In this document: positions 6,728 through 13,502 of the stretch, piece after piece
Position numbering within the stretch: the first letter of the stretch is position 1
Layout: the number at the start of each line of letters is the position of its first letter
The notes under the pieces: generated by a model
The model's input: only the letters and a program-made list of their open reading frames with translations
What the model was told of the DNA's origin: nothing
Database searches by the model: none
Program-made: the position numbers and the translations under genes
Assembly (NCBI GenBank): GCA_044371405.1
Contig: JBILTS010000033.1
Location: 1-16,970 of the forward strand
Length of the DNA: 16,970 nt
Reading direction: 5' to 3'
From: RGEC01 sp044371405
Lineage (GTDB): Bacteria; Bacteroidota; Bacteroidia; NS11-12g; UBA955

Positions 6728-7928
6728 GCCAATCTCTGACAGACTTAATTTTTTATTTCCGCCCAACAGTTTTGTTTATATCAACCTGAGCAACAGTTCT
6801 AACGGGCGTTTGCCTTCACAACGTCGTTTTGCCTTGTGTGAGCAGATAGAGCAAAGGGGCATGTCGCTGGCCTTTCCGCCCGACCTTGATAACGATACCC
6901 TCGATTTATCACAGACCGATGAGGCCTACTGGACCTATCATTTCCCGGGGCTGCAGCATTTACACCGCCGCAAACAGGGCATTCTGGTGGGACAGCTATT
7001 GCGCGGTGTGGATCTGAAAATGGCAGGGCATCTTATACTGCGTAAACTGAATATAGACGTACGCCATGACCATTACCTCCTCTATTTTGGCCGGCATGAG
7101 ACCTGGTGCTGCAGTCACCCTGAGTTGCAAACAGAAGTGAACATGACCAACCTGATGATTCATGTTTCACACACCGGCATAGGCCCCTGGATTGAATCGG
7201 CTTTTTATCAGGTAAACCCTAAATATACATCGGCACCACCTCCTGCATCCCGCAATTCTTCCCGGGACCGTGGCTTGCTAAGCATGTTACAGGACCAGTT
7301 TTCGAGCATGCTCCGCGATGAACCGGACCCCATAGACTGGGATCAGCGGGCCTTGATGGAAGATGAGGATGTGCTGAACACCCTGCAGGCATTGCAGCGC
7401 ACCGAAACGGAGAAAGGTTTTTTTAAAATCATTAGGGGGCTGGTTCAGGAAATCTATGCCGAAATGCCCGAGGTGGCCATGAACATGGCGCCGGGCCTGG
7501 CAGAGGTGATGGAAGAGAGCGAAAGGCGGCCATTTCGACTGTGCCTAAACCCGTTTACCAACAGTCTGGAATTTCCTGAAATTGACAAGATCGTTAAACT
7601 AAAGCCCCTCGATTTTGCATTGTACCGGCTGTTCTATAATCATCCTAGCGGCTTCAGACTCAGTGACCGGCAGCAGTATCTTGATGAAATGCGGGGCATT
7701 TACCGGAATGTGACCGGTCATGAGACCCACAAAATCAATCAGGTGCTGGAACCCATGTTTGTTTTATCCATGGATAATGGCAGTATTAACCAATCCATAT
7801 CCCGCATAAAAGCAAGATTCCGCTCTCAGATGAGTGCATGGAATTATCAGCCATACATCATCACCGGAGAGCGGAACCAGCCCTATCGCATTGCCTGCAA
7901 CAGAAACTTTATGTTACTGGGAGCTTAG
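6705..7928 (+). CDS. Unknown 407-residue protein coupled to the glutamine amidotransferase
   Basis: The ATG at 6705 is chosen because it overlaps the amidotransferase end by 23 bp and starts a sensible protein (MTPQPIFKPISDRLNFLF); an earlier in-frame ATG at 6624 would bury far more of the upstream gene. No signal peptide or membrane helix. Residues 1-170 are a globular domain rich in aromatic and His residues (HDHYLLYFGRHETWCCSHPE at 121-140). Residues 172-275 are polar, partly low-complexity and acidic (EPDPIDWDQRALMEDEDVL). The last ~130 residues (LKPLDFALYRLFYNHPSGF, then INQSISRIKARF and YIITGERNQPYRI) read like a winged helix of the OmpR type, with a recognition helix and a C-terminal beta wing. 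DNA binding is thus possible, but this is my pattern reading only. It could supply the target or regulator for the amidotransferase. No family recognised. Confidence 0.8.
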   Translation: MTPQPIFKPISDRLNFLFPPNSFVYINLSNSSNGRLPSQRRFALCEQIEQRGMSLAFPPDLDNDTLDLSQTDEAYWTYHFPGLQHLHRRKQGILVGQLLRGVDLKMAGHLILRKLNIDVRHDHYLLYFGRHETWCCSHPELQTEVNMTNLMIHVSHTGIGPWIESAFYQVNPKYTSAPPPASRNSSRDRGLLSMLQDQFSSMLRDEPDPIDWDQRALMEDEDVLNTLQALQRTETEKGFFKIIRGLVQEIYAEMPEVAMNMAPGLAEVMEESERRPFRLCLNPFTNSLEFPEIDKIVKLKPLDFALYRLFYNHPSGFRLSDRQQYLDEMRGIYRNVTGHETHKINQVLEPMFVLSMDNGSINQSISRIKARFRSQMSAWNYQPYIITGERNQPYRIACNRNFMLLGA

Positions 7929-8560
7929 GGTTTTTTAATCTTGCTAAGGAAGGCCAGTTTTTTGTTGTATTCCTCGCGGTTGCGTTCTTCCACCATGGTT
8001 TTCATGCCCGCGCTGCTTTTGCTGAAGTTGTAGTGGTTTTTAATGTTCAGGGCTTCCGCTGCACGCCATACATCGTGGTCGGCACCGTAGTAGGTAAATT
8101 CCCATCCTCTCGCTTCGCATTCCGTGATATATTGTCTGATGCCGGAGGTGGTCCATTCCTGGCTGCAGTTTTCAGCACCATCTGTGAGTATGAATACACT
8201 CACGCGGGTGCTTTCAGCCGGTAGATTTTTCACAAACAGGTAGTTTTCCAGTTTTTTAAGGGCTTTGCCAATGGCGTCATTGAGCGGGGTTCCGCCCATG
8301 GGCCTATATTCAGGGGCCTGCCCATCCCAGCGTTGAACCTCCTGAAAAATAAGGCGTTCTTTGAAACGGTAGTCTTCAAAGGTCCACAGGTTCACAAATT
8401 GCTGCAGTTCGGGCATGTCGGCCTGCTCCTGTTTAATTTTTTCCAGCAATCCGATGAAGGTTTCTCTTGTGCTTTCGGTCATGGAGGCCATAGATCCGCT
8501 TTCGTCAATGATGAACAGGTTTACGGCATTTGCGATTTGGGTGTTTTGAGGTGTTGTCAT
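7925..8560 (-). CDS. Stand-alone von Willebrand factor A (vWA) domain protein
   Basis: 211 residues from ATG 8560. A longer in-frame start at 8641 would add a hydrophobic 27-residue extension and swallow the promoter-like box at 8608-8615, so I reject it. The whole protein is one vWA domain with an intact metal-ion-dependent adhesion site: DESGS (D19, S21, S23), T91 in MGGTPLNDA, and D127 in ILTDGAEN. It has no signal peptide or TM segment, so it is cytosolic. Cytosolic vWA proteins commonly partner AAA+ ATPases; one lies at 11371. Its TAA overlaps the TAG of the 407-residue protein by four bases, tail to tail, and its promoter region carries the same palindrome as the amidotransferase operon. 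The domain is firm; the complex is inferred. Confidence 0.92.
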   Translation of the reverse strand: MTTPQNTQIANAVNLFIIDESGSMASMTESTRETFIGLLEKIKQEQADMPELQQFVNLWTFEDYRFKERLIFQEVQRWDGQAPEYRPMGGTPLNDAIGKALKKLENYLFVKNLPAESTRVSVFILTDGAENCSQEWTTSGIRQYITECEARGWEFTYYGADHDVWRAAEALNIKNHYNFSKSSAGMKTMVEERNREEYNKKLAFLSKIKKP

Positions 8561-8607
8561 GATGTTTTTGATGTTTAAGAGGTGAGTAAAAAAAATAAAA
8601 TTGAGCA

Positions 8608-8615
8608 CAAATATT
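8608..8615 (-). promoter_or_regulatory. Possible -7 box for the vWA gene
   Basis: AATATTTG on the - strand, matching TAnnTTTG except for the first base. It lies 26 bp downstream of operator copy 2, the same distance as at the amidotransferase promoter, and 47 bp before the chosen ATG. Confidence 0.3.
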
Positions 8616-8641
8616 TTGCGGTTTGATCCCGTCTGCCTCAA

Positions 8642-8659
8642 TTTGTCAACGTTGACAAA
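8642..8659. promoter_or_regulatory. Palindromic operator, copy 2 (upstream of vWA)
   Basis: TTTGTCAACGTTGACAAA, a perfect 18-bp palindrome in the gap between the response-regulator gene and the vWA gene. It shares 15 of 18 positions with copy 1 at 5771-5788 and lies 26 bp upstream of a similar promoter-like box. Its distance from the -7 box places it just upstream of where a -33 element would be, the usual position of an activator. Confidence 0.65.
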
Positions 8660-8694
8660 AACAGCCGTATTTTCAAAAAGTTCTTATATTTCAG

Positions 8695-8714
8695 GTATGT
8701 GCACACGCGCGCAC
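8695..8714. other. 20-bp alternating purine-pyrimidine tract
   Basis: From G8695 to C8714 every step alternates purine and pyrimidine (GTATGTGCAC then ACGCGCGCAC), with a central run of CpG steps. Such tracts favour left-handed Z-DNA under negative supercoiling. It is locally far more G+C rich than its surroundings and lies in the gap between the response regulator and vWA genes, 35 bp from operator copy 2. Any function is speculative. Confidence 0.4.
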
Positions 8715-8742
8715 TTCCTTTAATAATTGGGCGCAGTGTAAG

Positions 8743-9360
8743 TTACCCTGAGGTGTGCCAAAACAGATACCGGCGAGCAATTTCCTCCATGGTGCATCCG
8801 TTCTTTTCCATCAAACTCATCCGTTGGTTGCGAATGGTGTATTTTGATTTCTTGGTTTCTCGGGAAAGCTGCACGGTGGATTTGCCTTCAATCTGGGCCA
8901 GGATCACAAATTCTTCCGCAGGGGAGAAGATAACCCCGGGCGTATCTTGTGAAAGCCGGTTTTTTGCATCATAGAGTTGATTGCAAACCGAACAACGGTA
9001 ATGTTGATTGTTTATTAAACTTTGCAGGCCCGTCTTTAATTCTTCAATGGGAGAGGACTTGGCTACGACCACCCTTGCTTTATTTTGTTCGCAATGGCTC
9101 AGTATGGTTGAATTGATGAAACTGGAGAATACCATGCTGGGTATTTTCTTTTCAAAACACTCCATTAGAACATTCAGCTGTTTGTGTTCGCCAATCTGTA
9201 TATCTGTAATTACAAAGTCCGGTGGGTTTTCTGTGATGGATTGTATTGCCTCAATGTAATCGGAGCAGTGGGAAATTTCTATTTCGTTTGTCATTTCCTC
9301 CAGCATCATTGTCAATACCTGATAAACGCTGGGATGATCTTCTACTATCAGTAATTTCAT
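8743..9360 (-). CDS. NarL/LuxR-type response regulator
   Basis: 205 residues. The receiver domain (1 to about 115) has acidic pocket E7-D8, phospho-acceptor D53 (VITDIQIG), S79/S80 and K101 (VVVAKSSP), all expected residues. The C-terminal helix-turn-helix spans roughly 144-200 (FSPAEEFVILAQIEGKSTV, then SKYTIRNQRMSLMEKNG); this follows the LuxR pattern but is divergent (TIRNQR where TVxxHR is usual). Between them sits a CSVC (C123, C126), unusual for this family and possibly a metal or redox site. The gene is last in a four-gene operon and follows the kinase by five bases, so it is the cognate regulator. It could bind the inverted repeat at 11075-11092 in front of the operon, which is inference. 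Confidence 0.92.
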   Translation of the reverse strand: MKLLIVEDHPSVYQVLTMMLEEMTNEIEISHCSDYIEAIQSITENPPDFVITDIQIGEHKQLNVLMECFEKKIPSMVFSSFINSTILSHCEQNKARVVVAKSSPIEELKTGLQSLINNQHYRCSVCNQLYDAKNRLSQDTPGVIFSPAEEFVILAQIEGKSTVQLSRETKKSKYTIRNQRMSLMEKNGCTMEEIARRYLFWHTSG

Positions 9361-9365
9361 GTAAT

Positions 9366-10130
9366 TTAGTGAAGCGGGAAAATAATGGTTTCTTTGTAAA
9401 AACCATCTGTATTGTCAGCATGGAAACGGGCCCGCAGTATTTTTAATCGTTCATTAATCACAGCGGTACCCCTGCCCCCTTGGGGACGTCGCTGTTTTTT
9501 TAAAATGCCGGCTGTGTGGTCATTGCGGTTGTATGAAAGGGTTAACATCACCTCGCTTTCTTCCGCATTTTCAAAAAGCCCTATGAAAATTTTAGGCGGT
9601 TTTTCATAGGCAAGAATGTTGGAAATTTTTTCCTGCAGTAGCCGAAAAAGCTGATGGGTTTTATCCTTTGGCAACTGATGTTCAAATTCCATATCCATAA
9701 TAACTTCCGTTTGTGAGTTGCTCATTTCTTCAGCAAGCCGGGTGAAACTCTGTCGTATGTTTCCCGAAAGCAGTTCTTTTGGGTAAATGTATTCTACCAG
9801 GTGTCTTATTTCATCATGGAATTTGTTTAAATCGGTGATGCCCTGTGCTATACTTTTATATACCCTCGGATCATCCGATGAATGTAAACTTTCGTTAAGT
9901 TCACTTTTGATCGTGATCAGTTTCCCGGCCACAAAATCATGCAAATCATTGGCAATCCTTTTTCTTTCGTTTTCAACTTCCTCCAGTTTTTGAATTTTAT
10001 ACCGTCGGATGGTTTTATTGAACCTGCGCAAGTAGAAGTAGGCAATCAAGACCATGGTTGCAAGCAGCATAAACGCCGGCAACAGCAGGAAAAAAATTTC
10101 AGTGATTAATAGATCTCCAGAATTTGACAT
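9366..10130 (-). CDS. Sensor histidine kinase, HisKA_3 type, single TM
   Basis: 254 residues. One N-terminal TM helix (about 8-35) is followed by a basic, coiled-coil-like linker (FNKTIRRYKIQKLEEVENE) and the dimerisation/phospho-acceptor box ERKRIANDLHDFVAGKL with H64. The ATPase domain keeps an N-box-like QEKISNIL and a G2-like GGRGTAVINERL, but the G1 box DxGxG is not recognisable: SYNRNDHTAG stands in its place. There is no extracellular or PAS sensor domain, so sensing may come from the polytopic membrane protein encoded just upstream, whose gene overlaps this one by 32 bp. The partner regulator is immediately downstream. Kinase identity is good; catalytic activity is less certain because of the G1 change. 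Confidence 0.88.
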   Translation of the reverse strand: MSNSGDLLITEIFFLLLPAFMLLATMVLIAYFYLRRFNKTIRRYKIQKLEEVENERKRIANDLHDFVAGKLITIKSELNESLHSSDDPRVYKSIAQGITDLNKFHDEIRHLVEYIYPKELLSGNIRQSFTRLAEEMSNSQTEVIMDMEFEHQLPKDKTHQLFRLLQEKISNILAYEKPPKIFIGLFENAEESEVMLTLSYNRNDHTAGILKKQRRPQGGRGTAVINERLKILRARFHADNTDGFYKETIIFPLH

Positions 10131-10734
10131 TGATCAAAATAAGGGTTGAAATTGATAAAAACATTATAATACTATACTGGTATTGATTGATAATTGAATA
10201 TTTCCAGACTGCAATTTTAAACTCTTGCAAGTAATTTATATACATGAAGTAAAGATTCAATGCAAACAGAAAGTCAATGCTGTTTGCCCATTTAAGCGAA
10301 TGTGCTTTTGATTGCCATATCAGCAGCATTAGAATGGCCGCCATGCTCATTATATAATTTATAGATACGAATAAAAAATTATTGAGCAGAATCCATAAAA
10401 GTGCCATGAAGGTTAAAAACACCATAATCTTGTAGGCGGATTTTCCGAAAACACGGTACATGACAGAAACTACCATGCACATAGGAAAGATGATATCATA
10501 AATATATACCAATGTAACAATATCTATATTTTCATGGAAACTAAATAATTGATAAGTTTTCGTTTGAAATAAAAATTCAAAAAATGCACCGATAAATACG
10601 TAGGGATAAAGGGTGGAAAGCGAACGGATAAATCCTCTTTTGGCGAGGGATGCTGTTCCTGCAACAACACATAATCCTAAAGCCAGATTATATAATAATC
10701 TTACCAGGTAATAAAATAATCTAATATTTTCCAA
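10099..10734 (-). CDS. Polytopic membrane protein, probable sensor partner of the kinase
   Basis: 211 residues with six or seven predicted membrane helices (about 5-28, 38-57, 70-93, 101-118, 119-141, 152-170, 187-206) and short loops. No family recognised. The start is a TTG at 10734: no ATG occurs in frame near it, and the first internal Met that could serve would delete two or three helices. It begins eight bases after the upstream small gene and ends 32 bp inside the kinase gene, so the genes are translationally linked. Since the kinase has only one TM helix and no sensor domain, this protein is the natural candidate for signal perception. That is inference from context. Confidence 0.78.
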   Translation of the reverse strand: MENIRLFYYLVRLLYNLALGLCVVAGTASLAKRGFIRSLSTLYPYVFIGAFFEFLFQTKTYQLFSFHENIDIVTLVYIYDIIFPMCMVVSVMYRVFGKSAYKIMVFLTFMALLWILLNNFLFVSINYIMSMAAILMLLIWQSKAHSLKWANSIDFLFALNLYFMYINYLQEFKIAVWKYSIINQYQYSIIMFLSISTLILINVKFWRSINH

Positions 10735-10742
10735 AATGCCAA

Positions 10743-11042
10743 TTATAACATCAGGGGAGAATTAGGCGGACAATCATTCGGGCATTTGATTAACCGGTTC
10801 ATGATTTTACCGGCAGTCATGTCATTGCCATTGGCATCCACCCCTACGATAACCAGGGTTAATGCCCCGGCCGCATTTTTGGCAAAGTATGTCCGAACCT
10901 CAACACAACCGGGCTGATTGATGATCTCAAGGTATGCAGCATTGGGGATTTTAGCAGAAACGGTTTGGCCGCTGAATAATGAATCGTTTTGATAGGCATG
11001 GGTCATACCGATGGCTTCTGCGAGGGTTATTTCATTTGGCAT
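10743..11042 (-). CDS. Unknown 99-residue protein heading the two-component operon
   Basis: Starts at ATG 11042 (MPNEITLAEAIGMTHAYQ). No signal peptide or membrane helix, so it is cytosolic unless exported by a non-classical route. It has a compact strand-rich core (VEVRTYFAKNAAGALTLVIV, GVDANGNDM) and a Cys/Pro tail (CPNDCPPNSPLML). No family recognised. As the first gene of the operon, eight bases before the membrane protein, it may be a ligand, an anti-factor or a reporter of the state sensed by the system. The end CPxxCPP could bind a metal. Confidence 0.7.
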   Translation of the reverse strand: MPNEITLAEAIGMTHAYQNDSLFSGQTVSAKIPNAAYLEIINQPGCVEVRTYFAKNAAGALTLVIVGVDANGNDMTAGKIMNRLIKCPNDCPPNSPLML

Positions 11043-11074
11043 ATTTAATTAGTATTTAATGGTTTGTGATAAAA

Positions 11075-11092
11075 ATAGTTACTTATAACTAT
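11075..11092. promoter_or_regulatory. Inverted repeat upstream of the two-component operon
   Basis: ATAGTTA-CTTA-TAACTAT has seven-base arms and a four-base spacer, 33 to 50 bp upstream of the first gene of the - strand operon. Its size and position suit a dimeric response-regulator site, possibly for autoregulation. Confidence 0.4.
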
Positions 11093-11147
11093 ATGAAATT
11101 TTTTTAAGGGTTCTAGTTTTGCAATATAGCATGATGTGATTTCAAAG

Positions 11148-11162
11148 ACAAACAATGTTTGT
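11148..11162. repeat. Odd palindrome in the divergent region
   Basis: ACAAACA-A-TGTTTGT has seven-base perfect arms around one base, about 209 bp upstream of the AAA+ start and 105 bp upstream of the - strand operon. It could be a regulatory site for either side; nothing else supports a function. Confidence 0.3.
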
Positions 11163-11370
11163 TGAAAGAGTTTGAAATATGTTTTCAAAATCTATTCTTA
11201 ACAGATGAATTGAGATGAGCGTGCAATGGAGTATAAAGAATAAACAAAATCAACAAAAAACTTGAGAAACATCTTGTTAGTAAATCCCACAAAAATCCGG
11301 CTGCAGACGTATTCCTCACCAACATTTCACCACGCGGATAGGGTGCGTTTAGCCGTTAAAACTTTGTAAC

Positions 11371-13032
11371 ATGGAAAAAACCAATCCAATTTTTAAACAC
11401 TTCGAGACCCTGGCGGATTGCTTTGCCGCCGTTTACCGAAAAACGATTTCCGGCAATATGGACAAGGCGAAAGCCAAAACTGATGCTGACCTTGAATTGT
11501 ACGCAAACTGCCTGAACCTTACCCGCGATGAGCTGGTGGTATTTGCACTCATTTTTCACCATCAGTTCCGTATTTCTCCCATAGAAGAAAACCGGCTGTA
11601 TGAACTGGCGGAAAGACAAATGGGCAATCGCGGTGATGCGTTTGATGTGCTTTATGGTTTTAAACGTATGCGCGTGGTAACAGATACCGAGAGTCCCATG
11701 TCAGAAACCAAAATAGTGCTGCAAAGGGCGGTTTGGTCTGCTGCGCGCAAAAACGATATACAGTTTATTCGGGAACTCAAGCCCATTGGGGTTTACCGCA
11801 TGATGGAGTATTTTCGTTTTAACCTGCTTGACCATGACTTTGTTAATGAACGTGAGCTTCATGGGGAAATGGAGTTTTTGTTTTCTGTGAATGAAGACCT
11901 TACGCTGGTTAAACAAATGCGCAGCAGCAATAATATTTTGCATCGTTTTGTGCTGTGTGCCATCGTTGCCAGATTTTTAATCGATAATCGTCCTTTTGAG
12001 TTGCGCTACATTGAGCGATTTATAAGAACCGGAGCCAGTTTTGGCAATCTCAAGCATCTGATTACTTCCAATGTATGGGCCCCCATTAAAAAGCAGCTTG
12101 TGCAGCAGACCGGTGGTGCGCTCATGAATGATGATATGGAGCTGGAACTCACCAGTAAAGGAGTAGAGGTTTTATTGCCGGAAATTACCGCCGAGCTGGA
12201 AGAGACATTGAAAGAGCGATTTAAAACCCTGCCGCCCAATGCCATCGATCCCAAAAAAATAAAGCCCGCCACCCTGCTGTTTAACCCCGAAGTGGAAGCA
12301 CAGGTGCACGATTTGGAGCGGCTTATTAAACCCACCAAATTCAAGGAGTTTAAACGTAAAATGCCCGCCCAGGGCCGCATGAATGGGCTAACCATTCTTT
12401 TTCATGGCGCTCCTGGTACCGGAAAAACCGAGCTGGCATTGCAGCTGGCCAGGAAAACCGGAAGGGCTGTTTTCCGGCTGGATGTTACCCAGATTATGAG
12501 CAAATGGGTGGGCGACAGCGAAAAAAACCTGAAAACCTGCTTTCAGGATTATGGTAAGGCGTTGCAATACCTGAAACCCGAGCCCATTTTACTGCTGAAT
12601 GAGTGTGATGGACTGCTCACGCGCCGCATGGCTGTGAATTCATCGGTGGATCAAATGAACAATGCCCTGCAGAATATATTGCTGGATGAACTCGAAAATT
12701 TTAATGGAATCCTGATTGCCACCACCAACATGACCCGCAACCTGGATGATGCCTTTGAACGCAGGTTCCTGTATAAGGTGCAATTTGAACTGCCTGAATT
12801 TGCGGTAGCGGTCAGTATCTGGAGACAGGCCATACCAACCCTGACTTTAAAGGAAGCCGAACGGCTGGCAACCAGCCACAAACTGAGTGCTGCCGAAATT
12901 TACAATATAGCGCGCAAGCTTGCCGTGCAATCCCTGCTAAACCGCCGCATCCCCGAGTTTGATCTCATCAACCGACTGTGCAGCAGCGAAAAATGGAGTC
13001 ACCACAGTTCGCATGCACTTGGTTTTTCCTAG
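11371..13032 (+). CDS. AAA+ ATPase with a large unknown N-terminal region
   Basis: 553 residues, cytosolic. Residues 1 to about 330 are mostly helical and match nothing I recognise. The C-terminal AAA+ module has Walker A GAPGTGKTE (346-354), a pore-loop-like MSKWVGDSEKN (376-386), Walker B ILLLNECD (406-413), sensor 1 IATTNM (449-454) and a double-Arg finger region DDAFERRF (459-466). The Walker B aspartate is Asn (N410), while catalytic E411 is kept. The fold resembles single-ring classical AAA ATPases such as FtsH/p97-like remodellers, not MoxR. There is no protease motif, so it probably remodels a protein partner; the vWA protein at 7925-8560 is a candidate but is separated by the two-component operon. 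ATPase identity is firm; role unknown. Confidence 0.92.
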   Translation: MEKTNPIFKHFETLADCFAAVYRKTISGNMDKAKAKTDADLELYANCLNLTRDELVVFALIFHHQFRISPIEENRLYELAERQMGNRGDAFDVLYGFKRMRVVTDTESPMSETKIVLQRAVWSAARKNDIQFIRELKPIGVYRMMEYFRFNLLDHDFVNERELHGEMEFLFSVNEDLTLVKQMRSSNNILHRFVLCAIVARFLIDNRPFELRYIERFIRTGASFGNLKHLITSNVWAPIKKQLVQQTGGALMNDDMELELTSKGVEVLLPEITAELEETLKERFKTLPPNAIDPKKIKPATLLFNPEVEAQVHDLERLIKPTKFKEFKRKMPAQGRMNGLTILFHGAPGTGKTELALQLARKTGRAVFRLDVTQIMSKWVGDSEKNLKTCFQDYGKALQYLKPEPILLLNECDGLLTRRMAVNSSVDQMNNALQNILLDELENFNGILIATTNMTRNLDDAFERRFLYKVQFELPEFAVAVSIWRQAIPTLTLKEAERLATSHKLSAAEIYNIARKLAVQSLLNRRIPEFDLINRLCSSEKWSHHSSHALGFS

Positions 13033-13082
13033 GCAGCGAATAGTTTTGGTAATCCATGTATTTACGTGCAAATTTGCGGTAG

Positions 13083-13502
13083 ATGACAGGATGGATAATT
13101 TTTTTGGGGCTGTATTTAGCCGCCCTGATATTTGCCCGAATGATTTTGGGTAAAGGGCTGGATAAGCTCACCATGGAGGAAAAGGGGCGGTTCCTGGAAA
13201 TTACGGCTTCTGTGCGGAAATGGTCGCTCCTGTTTCTTGTGGTGATTATTACGCTTTTTTTAGTTGCAACGCGTTATGGTGAATTTTCGTTCGTCTGGAT
13301 CTTTAGCGCGTACATTCTGTCATTGCTCCTATTTAACAATGGTGTGATTGTTGCCATGATTTATCGGAAGCTAAAATCTGCCGATATGCCTGAATTTTTT
13401 ATCAAAAAATATATTGCCTCCTCCATGATAAAGATTGTCGCTATTGTCTTGGTTGCAGCATGTGTTCTCTTTTGGATAAAAACCGGTAAAATGCCACTAT
13501 GA
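13083..13502 (+). CDS. Small four-helix membrane protein of unknown function
   Basis: 139 residues with four hydrophobic segments (about 4-20, 47-62, 70-93 and 111-133) and charged short loops. No family recognised. The ATG at 13083 is needed to keep the first helix. It follows the AAA+ gene by 50 bp, so it may be cotranscribed with it, and its stop overlaps the next start in an ATGA (13499-13502), which indicates translational coupling to the lipoprotein. Confidence 0.8.
   Translation: MTGWIIFLGLYLAALIFARMILGKGLDKLTMEEKGRFLEITASVRKWSLLFLVVIITLFLVATRYGEFSFVWIFSAYILSLLLFNNGVIVAMIYRKLKSADMPEFFIKKYIASSMIKIVAIVLVAACVLFWIKTGKMPL

Larger units (their letters stand above)
11043..11370. other. 328-bp divergent intergenic region between the two-component operon and the AAA+ gene
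   Basis: A+T-rich gap with no supportable ORF. It must hold promoters for both directions. Two inverted repeats stand out: ATAGTTA-CTTA-TAACTAT near the two-component side, and ACAAACA-A-TGTTTGT in the middle. No copy of the TTGTCAAC palindrome found near 5771 and 8642 is present, so the AAA+ gene does not visibly share that control. No clear terminator or RNA gene was seen. Confidence 0.5.

Noticed and set aside
8561..8641. N-terminal extension of the vWA protein from an ATG at 8641
   Set aside because: It would place the coding region directly against the palindrome and over the promoter-like box at 8608-8615, and the added residues do not belong to the vWA domain. ATG 8560 gives a complete domain.
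10123..10140. TTTGA-N6-TCAAA dyad resembling an FNR/CRP-type site
   Set aside because: It overlaps the kinase start and the coding end of the membrane protein gene, so composition and coding constraint explain it; there is no promoter beside it.
13045..13076. Promoter-like TTTG-N20-CAAATTTG before the 4-TM gene
   Set aside because: It would start transcription almost on the ATG at 13083, leaving no leader. Co-transcription with the AAA+ gene is as likely.
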